19,873 nt of DNA. Source: Gemmatimonadota bacterium (lineage in GTDB: Bacteria > Gemmatimonadota > Gemmatimonadetes > Gemmatimonadales > GWC2-71-9). Positions 6,620 to 14,317 of the stretch are shown here, one piece after another (the first letter of the stretch is position 1; the number at the start of each line of letters is the position of its first letter). Where the stretch lies: assembly GCA_003220905.1 (NCBI GenBank), contig QHTS01000241.1:1-19873 (forward strand), written 5' to 3'. A program made the position numbers and the translations under genes. A model generated the notes under the pieces. That model had not been told where the DNA came from. It made no database searches and saw nothing but the letters and a program-made list of their open reading frames with translations.

Positions 6620-8422
6620 TTAGACGTTCAAGCTAGCGGCGCGCCGTCCCGCGGGCAACCGGCCGTCGGGGTCGAGCAGCTTCAAGTCGACGGCTTCGGC
6701 GAGCGCGAGTCGCAACAGGTCGAGCACGTCGGCCGCGGTGCGCGCCGCGAGCGCCTGTTCGGCTGCGACGCGCGCGCGCGCCGCGCTCACCTGGCGCACC
6801 GTCCACTTGACGAGCGGCAGCGCCGGCGGCGCCACCGACAGCGTCACGTAGCCGAGCCCGATCAGCAGGAACGCCGACAGCGGCTCCGACGCCATCTCGC
6901 CGCACACGCTCGCGGGCTTGCCCGCCTGACGCGCCGCGTCCGCGACGATCTTGAGCAGCCGCAGCACGCTGGGATCGTGCGGCGTGAAGCGATCGGCGAG
7001 CCGCGCGTTGCCGCGGTCCACGACCAGCGTGTACTGCGTGAGGTCGTTCGTGCCGACGGAGAGGAAGTCCGCCTCCGCTGCGAGTCGGTCGGCCATCACG
7101 GCGGCGGCCGGCGTCTCGACCATGACACCCACGGGCAGCGACGTCGCGGCCGCGATGCCCTCGCGCGCGAGCTGCGCGGCCTGCTCCGCCACGAGCGCGC
7201 GCGTGCGATCCAGCTCGTCGAGGCGGGTGACCAGCGGGATCATCAGCCACACGTCGCCGTGCTGCGCGGCCCGCAGGGCCGCCCGCACCTGCGTCCGGAA
7301 GATGTCCGGGCGATCGAGACACACCCGGATGGCCCGCCACCCCAGCTGCGGGTTGACTTCCGACGGCGCCCGGAACGGCGCCGGGAGCTTGTCCCCCCCC
7401 AGGTCGTAGGTGCGGACGACCACCGGATGGCCCCGGAACGCCTCCGCCACGCGCCGAAAGTACTCGGCCTGCTCATCCTCGGTCGGCAATTCAGTATGCC
7501 CCGTGATGAGGAATTCCGTGCGCAGCAGGCCCACGCCCTCCGCCCGGTGGTCCTGCGCCGGCTTGATCTCGTCGGGAAGATCGACGTTGCCCCGCAGCAC
7601 GATGCGGACACCGTCCGTCGTGACGGACGGCTGGTCCATGACCTCCTCGAGCTGCAACGCGAGCTCGCGCCGTCGCAGCTCCCGCGCCTGCGCCTCGGCG
7701 ATTTCGTGGGGCGTCGGCTGGAGCAGCACCGTGCCCCGCGTGCCGTCCATCACCACCATCGTGCCCGGCTCGATGCGCTCGATGGCGCCAGCGACGCCGA
7801 ACACCGCCGGGATCCCGATCGAGTGGGCGAGGATCGCGGCGTGCGACGTCCGGGTCCCTTCCTCACTCACGAGCCCGACCACGTGCTCGCGATCCAGCTG
7901 CACGGTGAGTCCCGGCGAGAGCTCCTTCGCGACCACGACGGTGGGTTGGCTGATGGCCTCCCATAGCTCGTCCGAGCCCCGGTGCATCAGGTGCTCGATC
8001 ACACGGACCGCGACGCCCGAGAGGTCCGCCAGCCGATCTTTGAGGCGCGGGCTCCCGGTCGCCGCCCACATGTCGCGGACCTCGAGCGCTTTGAATTCGT
8101 AGGCCTTCTCGGCGGCGAGGAGGTTCTCGCGAATCAGGTTCGCGACGCCGGCGAGAAACTCCTTGTCCTCGAGCATCAGGATCTGGGCGTCGAAGATGCG
8201 CGCTTCGTCTACGCCGGCGCGATCTTCGGCCTTCGCTTTCATCGCCTGGAGAAAGCGCTTCACGTCGCGCACGGCGGCGCGGAGGCGGCGCACCTCTTTC
8301 TCCACCTGCGAGCGCGGCACGACGCGGTGCGGGACCTCGGGCATGGTCCAGCGCACCACGATCGCGGCGCCGACGCCGATCCCGGGGGAGACGCCGATCC
8401 CCTTGAGCTGCCGGTCGCTCAT
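6620..8422 (-). CDS. ptsI: PTS enzyme I (phosphoenolpyruvate-protein phosphotransferase)
   Basis: Enzyme I takes phosphate from phosphoenolpyruvate and passes it to HPr, the first step of the PTS relay in the cytosol. From ATG 8422 the protein has 600 residues, slightly longer than the usual 570-575. The N-terminal motif GIGVSPGIGVG, the phosphohistidine motif GTRTSHAAILAHS with His194, RTEFLI, RTYDLGGDK, DFLSVGTNDLTQYTL and the catalytic Cys507 in VCGEMASEP are all present, so it looks fully active. A 55-codon upstream extension to 8587 is open but is out-of-frame HPr sequence. The real start overlaps the HPr stop (ATGA). The extra C-terminal residues (RRLPAG-type tail) are not family-conserved. 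Confidence 0.97.
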   Translation of the reverse strand: MSDRQLKGIGVSPGIGVGAAIVVRWTMPEVPHRVVPRSQVEKEVRRLRAAVRDVKRFLQAMKAKAEDRAGVDEARIFDAQILMLEDKEFLAGVANLIRENLLAAEKAYEFKALEVRDMWAATGSPRLKDRLADLSGVAVRVIEHLMHRGSDELWEAISQPTVVVAKELSPGLTVQLDREHVVGLVSEEGTRTSHAAILAHSIGIPAVFGVAGAIERIEPGTMVVMDGTRGTVLLQPTPHEIAEAQARELRRRELALQLEEVMDQPSVTTDGVRIVLRGNVDLPDEIKPAQDHRAEGVGLLRTEFLITGHTELPTEDEQAEYFRRVAEAFRGHPVVVRTYDLGGDKLPAPFRAPSEVNPQLGWRAIRVCLDRPDIFRTQVRAALRAAQHGDVWLMIPLVTRLDELDRTRALVAEQAAQLAREGIAAATSLPVGVMVETPAAAVMADRLAAEADFLSVGTNDLTQYTLVVDRGNARLADRFTPHDPSVLRLLKIVADAARQAGKPASVCGEMASEPLSAFLLIGLGYVTLSVAPPALPLVKWTVRQVSAARARVAAEQALAARTAADVLDLLRLALAEAVDLKLLDPDGRLPAGRRAASLNV

Positions 8423-8760
8423 TCGCGCCCCTCGTTTTCCCGTTGCTCGGCGTCCCGCATCTCGGCCTCGCGCAGCTCTGCCGTCAGGTGCATCTCGTGG
8501 AACCCGTCGGCAACGAGGGCGAGCAGGGCTTCCATCGCCGATTCCGCATCCTCGCCGTCGGTTTTGATCGTCAGCGACGATCCGCACTCCGCCGCGAGCA
8601 TCATCACGCCCATGATGCTCTTCCCGTTCACGGCGAGATCGTCCTTGCGGACCTCGACCGCCGACTTGAAGCGGCTGGCGAGCTTCACGAACTCCGCCGC
8701 CGGCCGCGCATGCATGCCGAGCGGGTTCACGATCTTGGCCTCGCGCTCGATCACGGCCAT
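8419..8760 (-). CDS. ptsH: PTS phosphocarrier protein HPr with C-terminal extension
   Basis: HPr carries phosphate from enzyme I to IIA proteins and, when phosphorylated on serine by HprK, acts as a regulator. The 113 residues contain the active-site motif GMHARPA with His17 and the regulatory-site motif NGKSIMGVMML with Ser48, matching the hprK gene upstream. Residues 1-88 cover a normal HPr. About 25 extra residues follow (a charged tail rich in Glu and Arg that ends ENEGRE), partly within the region before ptsI. The start ATG 8760 overlaps the IID gene by ten bases. Confidence 0.95.
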   Translation of the reverse strand: MAVIEREAKIVNPLGMHARPAAEFVKLASRFKSAVEVRKDDLAVNGKSIMGVMMLAAECGSSLTIKTDGEDAESAMEALLALVADGFHEMHLTAELREAEMRDAEQRENEGRE

Positions 8761-9518
8761 AACCACCCGGCCAGCGCCGCGACCGCGAGCAGGGCGAGGC
8801 CCAACCGCACCCCGGTGAGCCGCGCCCGCTGCCACCACAACAGCCCGAACCCGCCCGCTACCACTCCGGCGAGGGCCACCCGCGCCCAGCCGAAAAACGC
8901 ACTGCTCAGGTACTGGGCGACGAGCGGCAGCGCCGCCCCGACGACGAGCGCCATCGCCGGCGCGGACAAGGCCGTCGCCCGCTGCAGCAGCGGCTCGCGC
9001 AGCGCCTGCGCCACCTGCGCGCCATAGCGCCAGCCGGCGCGCAACGCCCACCAGCGCAGCGCCACGTGTCCGACGTTGTACACGACGACGAAGGCCACGA
9101 TGGCCCGGAGGCCGAGACCGAGCGCCACCGCGATGAGCGCCAGCCCCGAGGTGAGCGGCAGCCACCCCGCCCACACGAGGCGGTCGCCGAGCGAGCCGAG
9201 CGGCCCGCACAGCGCCGTGCGTAAGCGCTCGACCTGCTCGGGCGGCACACCGTCGTGTTCTGCGCGCGCCGCCGCGCCGACCGCGAGGCCGCACAGGTAC
9301 GGGTGCGCGTTGAAGAAATGCGCCCCGCGCGCCACCGCGGCGCGGTACGCCACGCCGTCGTCCCCGACCTCGGCCCGCAGGTTCCGCAGCAGCGGCTCCT
9401 CGGCGACGCCGATGCCGAGGCCCTGCATCCGCTCGTAGTTCCAGGAACCCTGCACCGTGAACAGACGGAGCAGGCTGCGGACGAGCCCGGGCCGGGCGCG
9501 CGTCAGGGGAGGGCTCAT
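8751..9518 (-). CDS. PTS system mannose/fructose/sorbose family, membrane component IID
   Basis: IID works with IIC as the membrane carrier of mannose-family PTS transporters. The 255 residues include the conserved N-terminal block GSWNYERMQGLG (24-35), HFFNAHPYLCGLAVG (67-81) and GPLGSLGDRLVWAGWLPLTS (105-124). Hydrophobic helices follow at about 125-153 and 187-225, and a final one reaches the C-terminus (GWLWP). It is somewhat shorter than the usual 270-285 residues. The ATG at 9518 overlaps the IIC stop (ATGA). Upstream open frame to 10160 is IIC sequence in another phase. The sugar specificity cannot be read from the sequence. Confidence 0.93.
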   Translation of the reverse strand: MSPPLTRARPGLVRSLLRLFTVQGSWNYERMQGLGIGVAEEPLLRNLRAEVGDDGVAYRAAVARGAHFFNAHPYLCGLAVGAAARAEHDGVPPEQVERLRTALCGPLGSLGDRLVWAGWLPLTSGLALIAVALGLGLRAIVAFVVVYNVGHVALRWWALRAGWRYGAQVAQALREPLLQRATALSAPAMALVVGAALPLVAQYLSSAFFGWARVALAGVVAGGFGLLWWQRARLTGVRLGLALLAVAALAGWLWP

Positions 9519-10192
9519 CGCAGCCACGCGACGACGGTGCCGCCCACCACCCCGGCCGCGAACCAGCGCAGGCTGGGTCCGCGTCCCACGAGGCGCAGCG
9601 TTCCCGCCGTCCCCGCCGCGAGCGCTGCGCCCACCGCCGCCACGTTGAGCAGCGCGACCCCATGCGGCGGGAGGGCGCCGGCAAGATAGGCGCGCACCAC
9701 CTGCGCGAGCAGGAGACCGAAGGCGGTCACCACGGCCGCCCGCACCGCGTCGCGCAGGATCCCCGCCGCGTGCAGCCGCTCGAGCACGCGCGGGTCGCCC
9801 GCTTCGAGCGCGGCCGCCGCGCGCCGCACGGCTCGCGTGTTCAGCTGCCGCAGCGCATGCAGGCTCAGTCCGCCGGCCATCGCCGTGATCAGTCCGACCA
9901 ACGCGCCGAGCCCGAGCCCCAGCGTGCCGGTCGCCGCGTGCGCCGCACTGACGGCCGCGACGGTGGCGGGTCCGTACTCGGGGTAGCGGGTCGCCCCCAT
10001 CGGCAGGATGTCGTACTGGAACAGCTCGAACAGCACGCCGAGCTGGAGTCCCGTCGCGACGTCGCCCAGCATCGCGCCCGCGATCGGCCCGGCGACGAGG
10101 GGCCGCGCGATCATCGCCTGAGGGACACTCACGAGGTCGAGCCCCACGAGCGTTCCCCACGCGAGCAGCAGGAGCTGCAGCTCGAGGCTCAT
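9515..10192 (-). CDS. PTS system mannose/fructose/sorbose family, membrane component IIC
   Basis: IIC forms the sugar pathway through the inner membrane together with IID. The 225-residue hydrophobic protein has ARPLVAGPIAGAMLGDVATG (29-48), then GVLFELFQYDILPMGATRYP (52-71) and EYGPATVAAV, where better-known mannose carriers have a 'LE...LG.M..GA' region. About six membrane helices are visible. It is shorter than E. coli ManY (about 265 residues) and diverges around the expected substrate region, so the substrate is unknown. The start at 10192 overlaps the IIB stop (ATGA) and the stop overlaps the IID start (ATGA). Confidence 0.92.
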   Translation of the reverse strand: MSLELQLLLLAWGTLVGLDLVSVPQAMIARPLVAGPIAGAMLGDVATGLQLGVLFELFQYDILPMGATRYPEYGPATVAAVSAAHAATGTLGLGLGALVGLITAMAGGLSLHALRQLNTRAVRRAAAALEAGDPRVLERLHAAGILRDAVRAAVVTAFGLLLAQVVRAYLAGALPPHGVALLNVAAVGAALAAGTAGTLRLVGRGPSLRWFAAGVVGGTVVAWLR

Positions 10193-10662
10193 GTGAAGTC
10201 CTTGAGCGGCACCGGGGCCGCCGTCGGGACGTCCTGCGCCGTCACCTCGACGCCCCGGGCGGCGAGCGTCTTGAGCTGCGCCGCCTCCGCGTCGCTCAGG
10301 TAGACGTAGCGCAACCGCTCCGAGCGCCCGGGGCGGTGGTGCAGGCCACCCACGTTGACGCGGCTCACGCGGTGGCTGTTGGCGGTGAGCGCCGCGAGCG
10401 TGTCGATGTCGCCCGCGACGAGGATGCCGACGCGGGGGTCGCGCTCCCACTCGGCGAGGCGCTGCAACGCCTCCTCGGTCGAGGCGAATACCACCTCGAT
10501 CTCGGGCGGCACGCCCATGCGGTAGAGCTCCTGCTCCCACGCACTGGCCCGCACGGCGTCGTCCACCAGCACAATGAATCCCACGTTCAGGGGCTTCCCC
10601 CAGCCCACGACCACCTGGCCGTGGATCAGGCGATCGTCGAGGCGGTACAGGGCGATGCTCAT
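10189..10662 (-). CDS. PTS system mannose/fructose/sorbose family, component IIB
   Basis: IIB accepts phosphate from IIA and transfers it to the incoming sugar at the membrane. The 157 residues match the family length. The N-terminal motif YRLDDRLIHGQVVVGWG contains the phosphorylated His14. Further matches are IVLVDDAV, VNVGGLHHRPG and YVYLSDAEAAQLKTL near the C-terminus. Start and stop both overlap neighbours by four bases (ATGA), so IIA, IIB, IIC and IID are probably made in fixed proportion. Confidence 0.95.
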   Translation of the reverse strand: MSIALYRLDDRLIHGQVVVGWGKPLNVGFIVLVDDAVRASAWEQELYRMGVPPEIEVVFASTEEALQRLAEWERDPRVGILVAGDIDTLAALTANSHRVSRVNVGGLHHRPGRSERLRYVYLSDAEAAQLKTLAARGVEVTAQDVPTAAPVPLKDFT

Positions 10663-11039
10663 GCCGCCGGCGTGCGGATCGCGCGGCTCCCGGCCTCGGC
10701 GGCGCGTCGCGCCGCGTCGGCAGGCGGGATATCGCGGTGGAACACGAAATCGAGCAACATCGCGAGGTTCACCCCCGTGACCACCGCCACGTTGGTTTTA
10801 CCGCGCGCGAGCCGCACCGAGCTCGTCAGGCACGAGCCGCCTGGCAGGTCGACGAACAGGACGGCCGGCTTATTGTCGATCGCCTGCGTGAGGCGGTCGG
10901 CAAGCGCTCCCGTGTCGCAGCCGTCGTTGGACACCGGGACGAGCGCGTCGCGCACGCCGGTGATCGCGGCGACCGCCGCGAGCAGGGCCTGGGCAACGGC
11001 CGCGTGCGAGACGATCACTCCGCGCAGTGGCTCACTCAT
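10659..11039 (-). CDS. PTS system mannose-family component IIA
   Basis: IIA takes phosphate from HPr and gives it to IIB. The 126 residues fold as a single IIA-Man domain: GVIVSHAAVAQALL with the active His12, then VSNDGCDTGALADRL, AVLFVDLPGGSCLTSSVRLA and VAVVTGVNLAMLLDFVFHRD. Unlike E. coli ManX it is not fused to IIB. The start overlaps the hprK stop by eight bases (ATGAGTGA). In other Gram-negative bacteria a lone IIA of this type near hprK can be regulatory, but the following IIB, IIC and IID genes argue for transport here. Confidence 0.95.
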   Translation of the reverse strand: MSEPLRGVIVSHAAVAQALLAAVAAITGVRDALVPVSNDGCDTGALADRLTQAIDNKPAVLFVDLPGGSCLTSSVRLARGKTNVAVVTGVNLAMLLDFVFHRDIPPADAARRAAEAGSRAIRTPAA

Positions 11040-12000
11040 TGTCTTCCTCGAGATACTCCTGGAGCTGGCGGCGCTCGGCGAGACGTTTGAGCAGCCGGTC
11101 GTTGAACGACCGCGCCGAATCCACGCCGCTGTAGCGCAACAAGTGGTTCATCGCGACGACCTCACACACCACGGTCAGGTTCTTCCCCGGATTGAGCGGC
11201 ACGGTGACGAGCGGCAGTGTGACCTCGAGCACCTGCGTGGTCTGGCCGTCGATCCCGGTGCGATCGTACTCGCGCGTCGCATCCCAGTCCTCGAGCTGGA
11301 CGACCACTTCGACGCGCTTCTGCTGCCGCACGGCGCGGATGCCGAACAGCGCGCGGATGTCGATCAACCCCACGCCGCGGATTTCCATATAGTGCTGGGA
11401 CAGCTCGTGCCCGCGACCGATCAGCACGTCATTGCCGCGACGCGTGATGTGGACGACATCGTCCGCGACCAGCCGGTGGCCGCGCTCCACGAGATCGAGC
11501 ACGCATTCGCTCTTCCCGATCCCCGAGCGGCCGAAGAACAGCAGGCCCACACCGAACACATCGGCGAGCGACGCGTGCACCGTGGTGGCGGGCGCGAAGG
11601 CGTCGTCCAGGAACGGCTTGAGGCGGCGGTAGAACTCCGCGGTCTTGAGTCGGGTCCGGATCACCGCGACGCCCTTGGCACGCGCCAGCTCGAGCAAATC
11701 CGCCGGCGGGTCCTGCCCCTTCGAGATGACGACGCACGGCAGATCGAACTGGAAGAGCGTCTCGAGCGCGCGACGGCGCGCCGCGGCGTCGAGTGACGCG
11801 AGGTAGGTCACCTCGGTTTCGCCGAGGATGTGGAGGCGGTGCGCGGCGAAGCGCTTGGTGTACCCGGCGAGCACCAGCCCCGGGCTCGACGCTTCCGGCG
11901 CGGGAATCTCGCGCTCGAGCCCAGCCTCCCCCGTCAGCGCTTCGAGCTGCAACGGATCGCCCTTGCGCTCGAGCAGGTCGCGTACCTTGGGCTTCGTCAC
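11032..12000 (-). CDS. hprK: HPr kinase/phosphorylase
   Basis: HprK uses ATP or pyrophosphate to phosphorylate HPr on serine and also removes that phosphate, linking PTS state to energy status. The 322 residues have an N-terminal sensor-like domain (1-130), VHASLADVFGVG before the Walker A motif GRSGIGKS (157-164), and LVADDVVHITRRG. The family signature EIRGVGLIDI (206-215) and NPGKNLTVVCEVVAMN (270-285) follow. The target serine is present in the HPr of the same cluster (Ser48). The start overlaps the hpf stop (ATGA). The order hpf-hprK-IIA resembles the regulatory PTS cluster that follows rpoN in many Proteobacteria. Confidence 0.97.
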   Translation of the reverse strand: MTKPKVRDLLERKGDPLQLEALTGEAGLEREIPAPEASSPGLVLAGYTKRFAAHRLHILGETEVTYLASLDAAARRRALETLFQFDLPCVVISKGQDPPADLLELARAKGVAVIRTRLKTAEFYRRLKPFLDDAFAPATTVHASLADVFGVGLLFFGRSGIGKSECVLDLVERGHRLVADDVVHITRRGNDVLIGRGHELSQHYMEIRGVGLIDIRALFGIRAVRQQKRVEVVVQLEDWDATREYDRTGIDGQTTQVLEVTLPLVTVPLNPGKNLTVVCEVVAMNHLLRYSGVDSARSFNDRLLKRLAERRQLQEYLEEDNE

Positions 12001-12320
12001 CGGAGCTCGCGCTCCAGGGCACGGCGGGTTGCGGGGCCCCGCCGTCGCGTGGAGGCCTTGTCGAGCTGCCGCCGCACCTTGGCCACCGCGAGATCGAGCG
12101 CGGTGCGGTGGTCCGCCCCGCGCGCCGTCCCGACGTGCACCGCGCCGCGCGCGGTGTGCAGCCGCACCTCCACGGTCGGGCGCCCGTGGTCGGCCACGAA
12201 CACGACTCGCCCATCATGCGGCCGCGGCGCGATCCGCGCGAGACGCTCGAGCCGCTCCCGCGCCCGCGCGCGCAGCTCGTCGGGAATCTCGCAGTGGCGT
12301 GCCGTGATGGTGATCCGCAT
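11997..12320 (-). CDS. hpf: Ribosome hibernation promoting factor, short form (HPF/RaiA)
   Basis: HPF binds the small ribosomal subunit near the decoding site when growth slows and helps store ribosomes. The 107 residues begin MRITITARHCEIPDELRARA and include VFVADHGRPTVEVRLHTARG and a long basic helix LDLAVAKVRRQLDKAS. The C-terminal dimerisation domain of long HPF is absent, so a partner factor would be needed to form ribosome dimers. The gene starts three bases after the glycosyltransferase stop and overlaps hprK. It sits where hpf lies in the proteobacterial rpoN-hpf-pts cluster, but rpoN is not next to it here. Confidence 0.9.
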   Translation of the reverse strand: MRITITARHCEIPDELRARARERLERLARIAPRPHDGRVVFVADHGRPTVEVRLHTARGAVHVGTARGADHRTALDLAVAKVRRQLDKASTRRRGPATRRALERELR

Positions 12321-12323
12321 CGT

Positions 12324-13439
12324 TCAGCCTCCCTGAGCGATGACCCGCCGGAGATGCGCTTCCGTCGCCCGGGCCGCCCGCTCCCAGGTGAGCTGCTCCG
12401 CGAACGTGCGGGCGCCCCGACCCAGCCGCGCCACGAGCGCCGCATCGGCGGCGAGCGCGAGCATCCGGTCCGCGAGCGCGCGCGCATCGCCGTGCGGCAC
12501 CAGGAAGCCGGTCTCGGCGTGCCGAACCGACTCCCGGAGGCCGGGACTGTCGGACGCGAGCGCCGGAGTACCGCACGCCGCCGCCTCCACGTTCGAGATG
12601 CCCCACCCCTCCTTCGGGCTCGCCAGGACGACCGCCCACGCCCGGCGCAGCCGCCGACGCTTATCCGTCTCCGACACGAACCCGAGGAACCGGGCGGCCT
12701 CGCCCAGGCCCAGCGTCTGCGCCAGTCGCTCGAGGCGCCCGCGGTCGTCGCCCCCTCCGGCGATCTCGAGGACGAGGTCGGGACGCGCCTGGCGCGCGAG
12801 TGCCAGGGCCCGGAGCGCGATCTCCACTCCTTTATAACGCTTGAGGCGCCCCACGTACAAGAACGTCGCTTCGCGGGCTCGCGATTCGGCGGCGTCGGGG
12901 GCGTACCACGTCGCATCGACGCCCGGATAAATGACTTCGATCCGCTCGCGGGGCACCCCCCGCCGCACCAGGTCATCGCGCGTGCTCTCCGAAATAGCGT
13001 GAAACCACGCGCGGCGATACGCCCACGGGATGGGCCGCTCGGCCGCCCACACCACGCCGGCGATCGGCCAACTCGCTTCCCGAAAGGCCGTCGCCCCGAA
13101 GAGGTGCGGCACGAGGGCGCAGAACGGCCGGTCGGTGAGCGTCGGGAGGAACAGCGGGAGCTTGTTGATGTCCTCGATCACGACGTCGTAGGGGTTCGCC
13201 CGCAGCAACCGGCGCACCACGCCGCGCGCGCGCAGCGCGAAGGTGTGTCGCCCGCCCGAGCGATGCACCCGCAGGCCATCGAGCTGCGCTTCGCGCGGGG
13301 CCCCCGGCCAACCGCTCGCCACCAGGTCGATCGCGTGGCCGCCGCGCGCCAGGCGGCCGAAAATCTCGTGCAGGTGCGTCTCGGCACCCCCGGCGTGTGG
13401 GTTCTCGCGGTCGTTCCAGTTGACGAGCAGGATTCTCAC
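12324..13439 (-). CDS. Glycosyltransferase family 4 (GT-B fold)
   Basis: The product transfers a sugar from a nucleotide donor, probably to a cell-surface glycan or lipid. The target is unknown. GTG 13439 overlaps the nusB stop (GTGA) and gives 371 residues starting MRILLVNWNDRENPHAGGAE, the typical acceptor-domain start with a glycine loop. The donor domain has FLYVGRLKRYKG (about 193-204) and the retaining-type Glu-x7-Glu motif within SPKEGWGISNVEAAACG (Glu277 and Glu285), followed by PALASDSPGLRESV. No signal peptide or membrane helix is clear, so it is probably cytosolic or peripheral. An open extension to 13514 is nusB sequence in another frame. It is an odd guest between nusB and hpf. 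Confidence 0.92.
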   Translation of the reverse strand: MRILLVNWNDRENPHAGGAETHLHEIFGRLARGGHAIDLVASGWPGAPREAQLDGLRVHRSGGRHTFALRARGVVRRLLRANPYDVVIEDINKLPLFLPTLTDRPFCALVPHLFGATAFREASWPIAGVVWAAERPIPWAYRRAWFHAISESTRDDLVRRGVPRERIEVIYPGVDATWYAPDAAESRAREATFLYVGRLKRYKGVEIALRALALARQARPDLVLEIAGGGDDRGRLERLAQTLGLGEAARFLGFVSETDKRRRLRRAWAVVLASPKEGWGISNVEAAACGTPALASDSPGLRESVRHAETGFLVPHGDARALADRMLALAADAALVARLGRGARTFAEQLTWERAARATEAHLRRVIAQGG

Positions 13440-13849
13440 AGCGCGCCGGATTCCCGCGCCACCGCGTCGAGCACGCCGTTCACGAACGCCGGTGCCTTGG
13501 CGCCCGCGAACCAATGGGCGAGCTTCACGGCTTCATCGATCACGACGCGCGGCGGCGTCGAGCCCTCGGCGAGCTCCGCCAGGGCGAGTCGGAGGATATT
13601 GCGCTCGACTACGCCGACGCGCTCCAGCCGCCAGTGCTCGGCGGCATCCGCCACTCGGGCGTCGAATTCGGGGAGGCCGGCGATCGCTTGAGCCGCGAGG
13701 TCGGCACCGCGGTCGTAGCCCTCCGGTGGGTGGCCGTATGCCGCCGCGAGCCGGCCCACGACCGTTTCGATTGACGGGCGGCCGGACAGGTCCCAAGCGT
13801 AGAGGAGTTGCAGCGCGCGGGCGCGGGCTTTAGTCTCGGGGCGCTGCAC
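13436..13849 (-). CDS. nusB: Transcription antitermination protein NusB
   Basis: NusB binds the boxA RNA with ribosomal protein S10 and supports rRNA transcription. The 137 residues show the all-helical family pattern: ETKARARALQLLYAWDLSGR at the start, VVERNILRLALAELAEG in the middle, and RVVIDEAVKLAHWFAGAKAP with AFVNGVLDAVARE at the end. It overlaps ribH by 20 bases. ribH-nusB adjacency is common in bacteria and supports the calls on both sides. Confidence 0.96.
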   Translation of the reverse strand: MQRPETKARARALQLLYAWDLSGRPSIETVVGRLAAAYGHPPEGYDRGADLAAQAIAGLPEFDARVADAAEHWRLERVGVVERNILRLALAELAEGSTPPRVVIDEAVKLAHWFAGAKAPAFVNGVLDAVARESGAL

Positions 13850-14315
13850 GCGTGAGCTGGCCCAGGACGTCGGCCGTCGTGAGGGCCGCGTCGACCGCCT
13901 CGTAACCCTTGTTGCCAGCCGCTCCGCCGGCCCGGGCCAGCGCCTGCTCCAGCGTGTCGGTGGTGAGCACCCCGAAGCCGACCGGGAGCCGGTGTGCCAG
14001 CGCGACGTTGCCGAGCCCGCGCACGGCCTCGCCCGCGACGTACTCGAAATGGGGCGTCTCGCCGCGCACCACGCACCCCAGCGCGACCAGCGCCGCGTAG
14101 CGCCCGCTCGCCGCCGCGGCTTCGGCCGCGACCGGCAGCTCGAACGCCCCCGGCACCCAGATCACGTCCACCCGCGCCTCCGGCACCCCGTTGTCGCGGA
14201 AGCACTGCCACGCGCCGTCCAAGAGGCGCGCGGTGACGAGGTCATTGTAGCGGCTGACGAGGACGGCCACGCGACCTTCTCGCAGCGCGCGCGGCGAACC
14301 CTGAATCTCGGCCAC
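13830..14315 (-). CDS. ribH: 6,7-dimethyl-8-ribityllumazine synthase (lumazine synthase)
   Basis: RibH condenses the pyrimidine product of RibD with dihydroxybutanone phosphate to give lumazine, the penultimate step to riboflavin. The GTG at 14315, two bases after the ribBA stop, gives 161 residues. Motifs are VLVSRYNDLVTARLLDGA, VPGAFELPVAAEAAA, the catalytic His89 in RGETPHFEYVAGEA and GFGVLTTDTLEQALARAGG, with GNKGYEAVDAAL near the end. The same phase happens to stay open upstream to 15458, through ribBA, which would give a false 542-residue fusion. The family length and the junction support the short form. Confidence 0.95.
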   Translation of the reverse strand: MAEIQGSPRALREGRVAVLVSRYNDLVTARLLDGAWQCFRDNGVPEARVDVIWVPGAFELPVAAEAAAASGRYAALVALGCVVRGETPHFEYVAGEAVRGLGNVALAHRLPVGFGVLTTDTLEQALARAGGAAGNKGYEAVDAALTTADVLGQLTRAAPRD

Positions 14316-14317
14316 GG

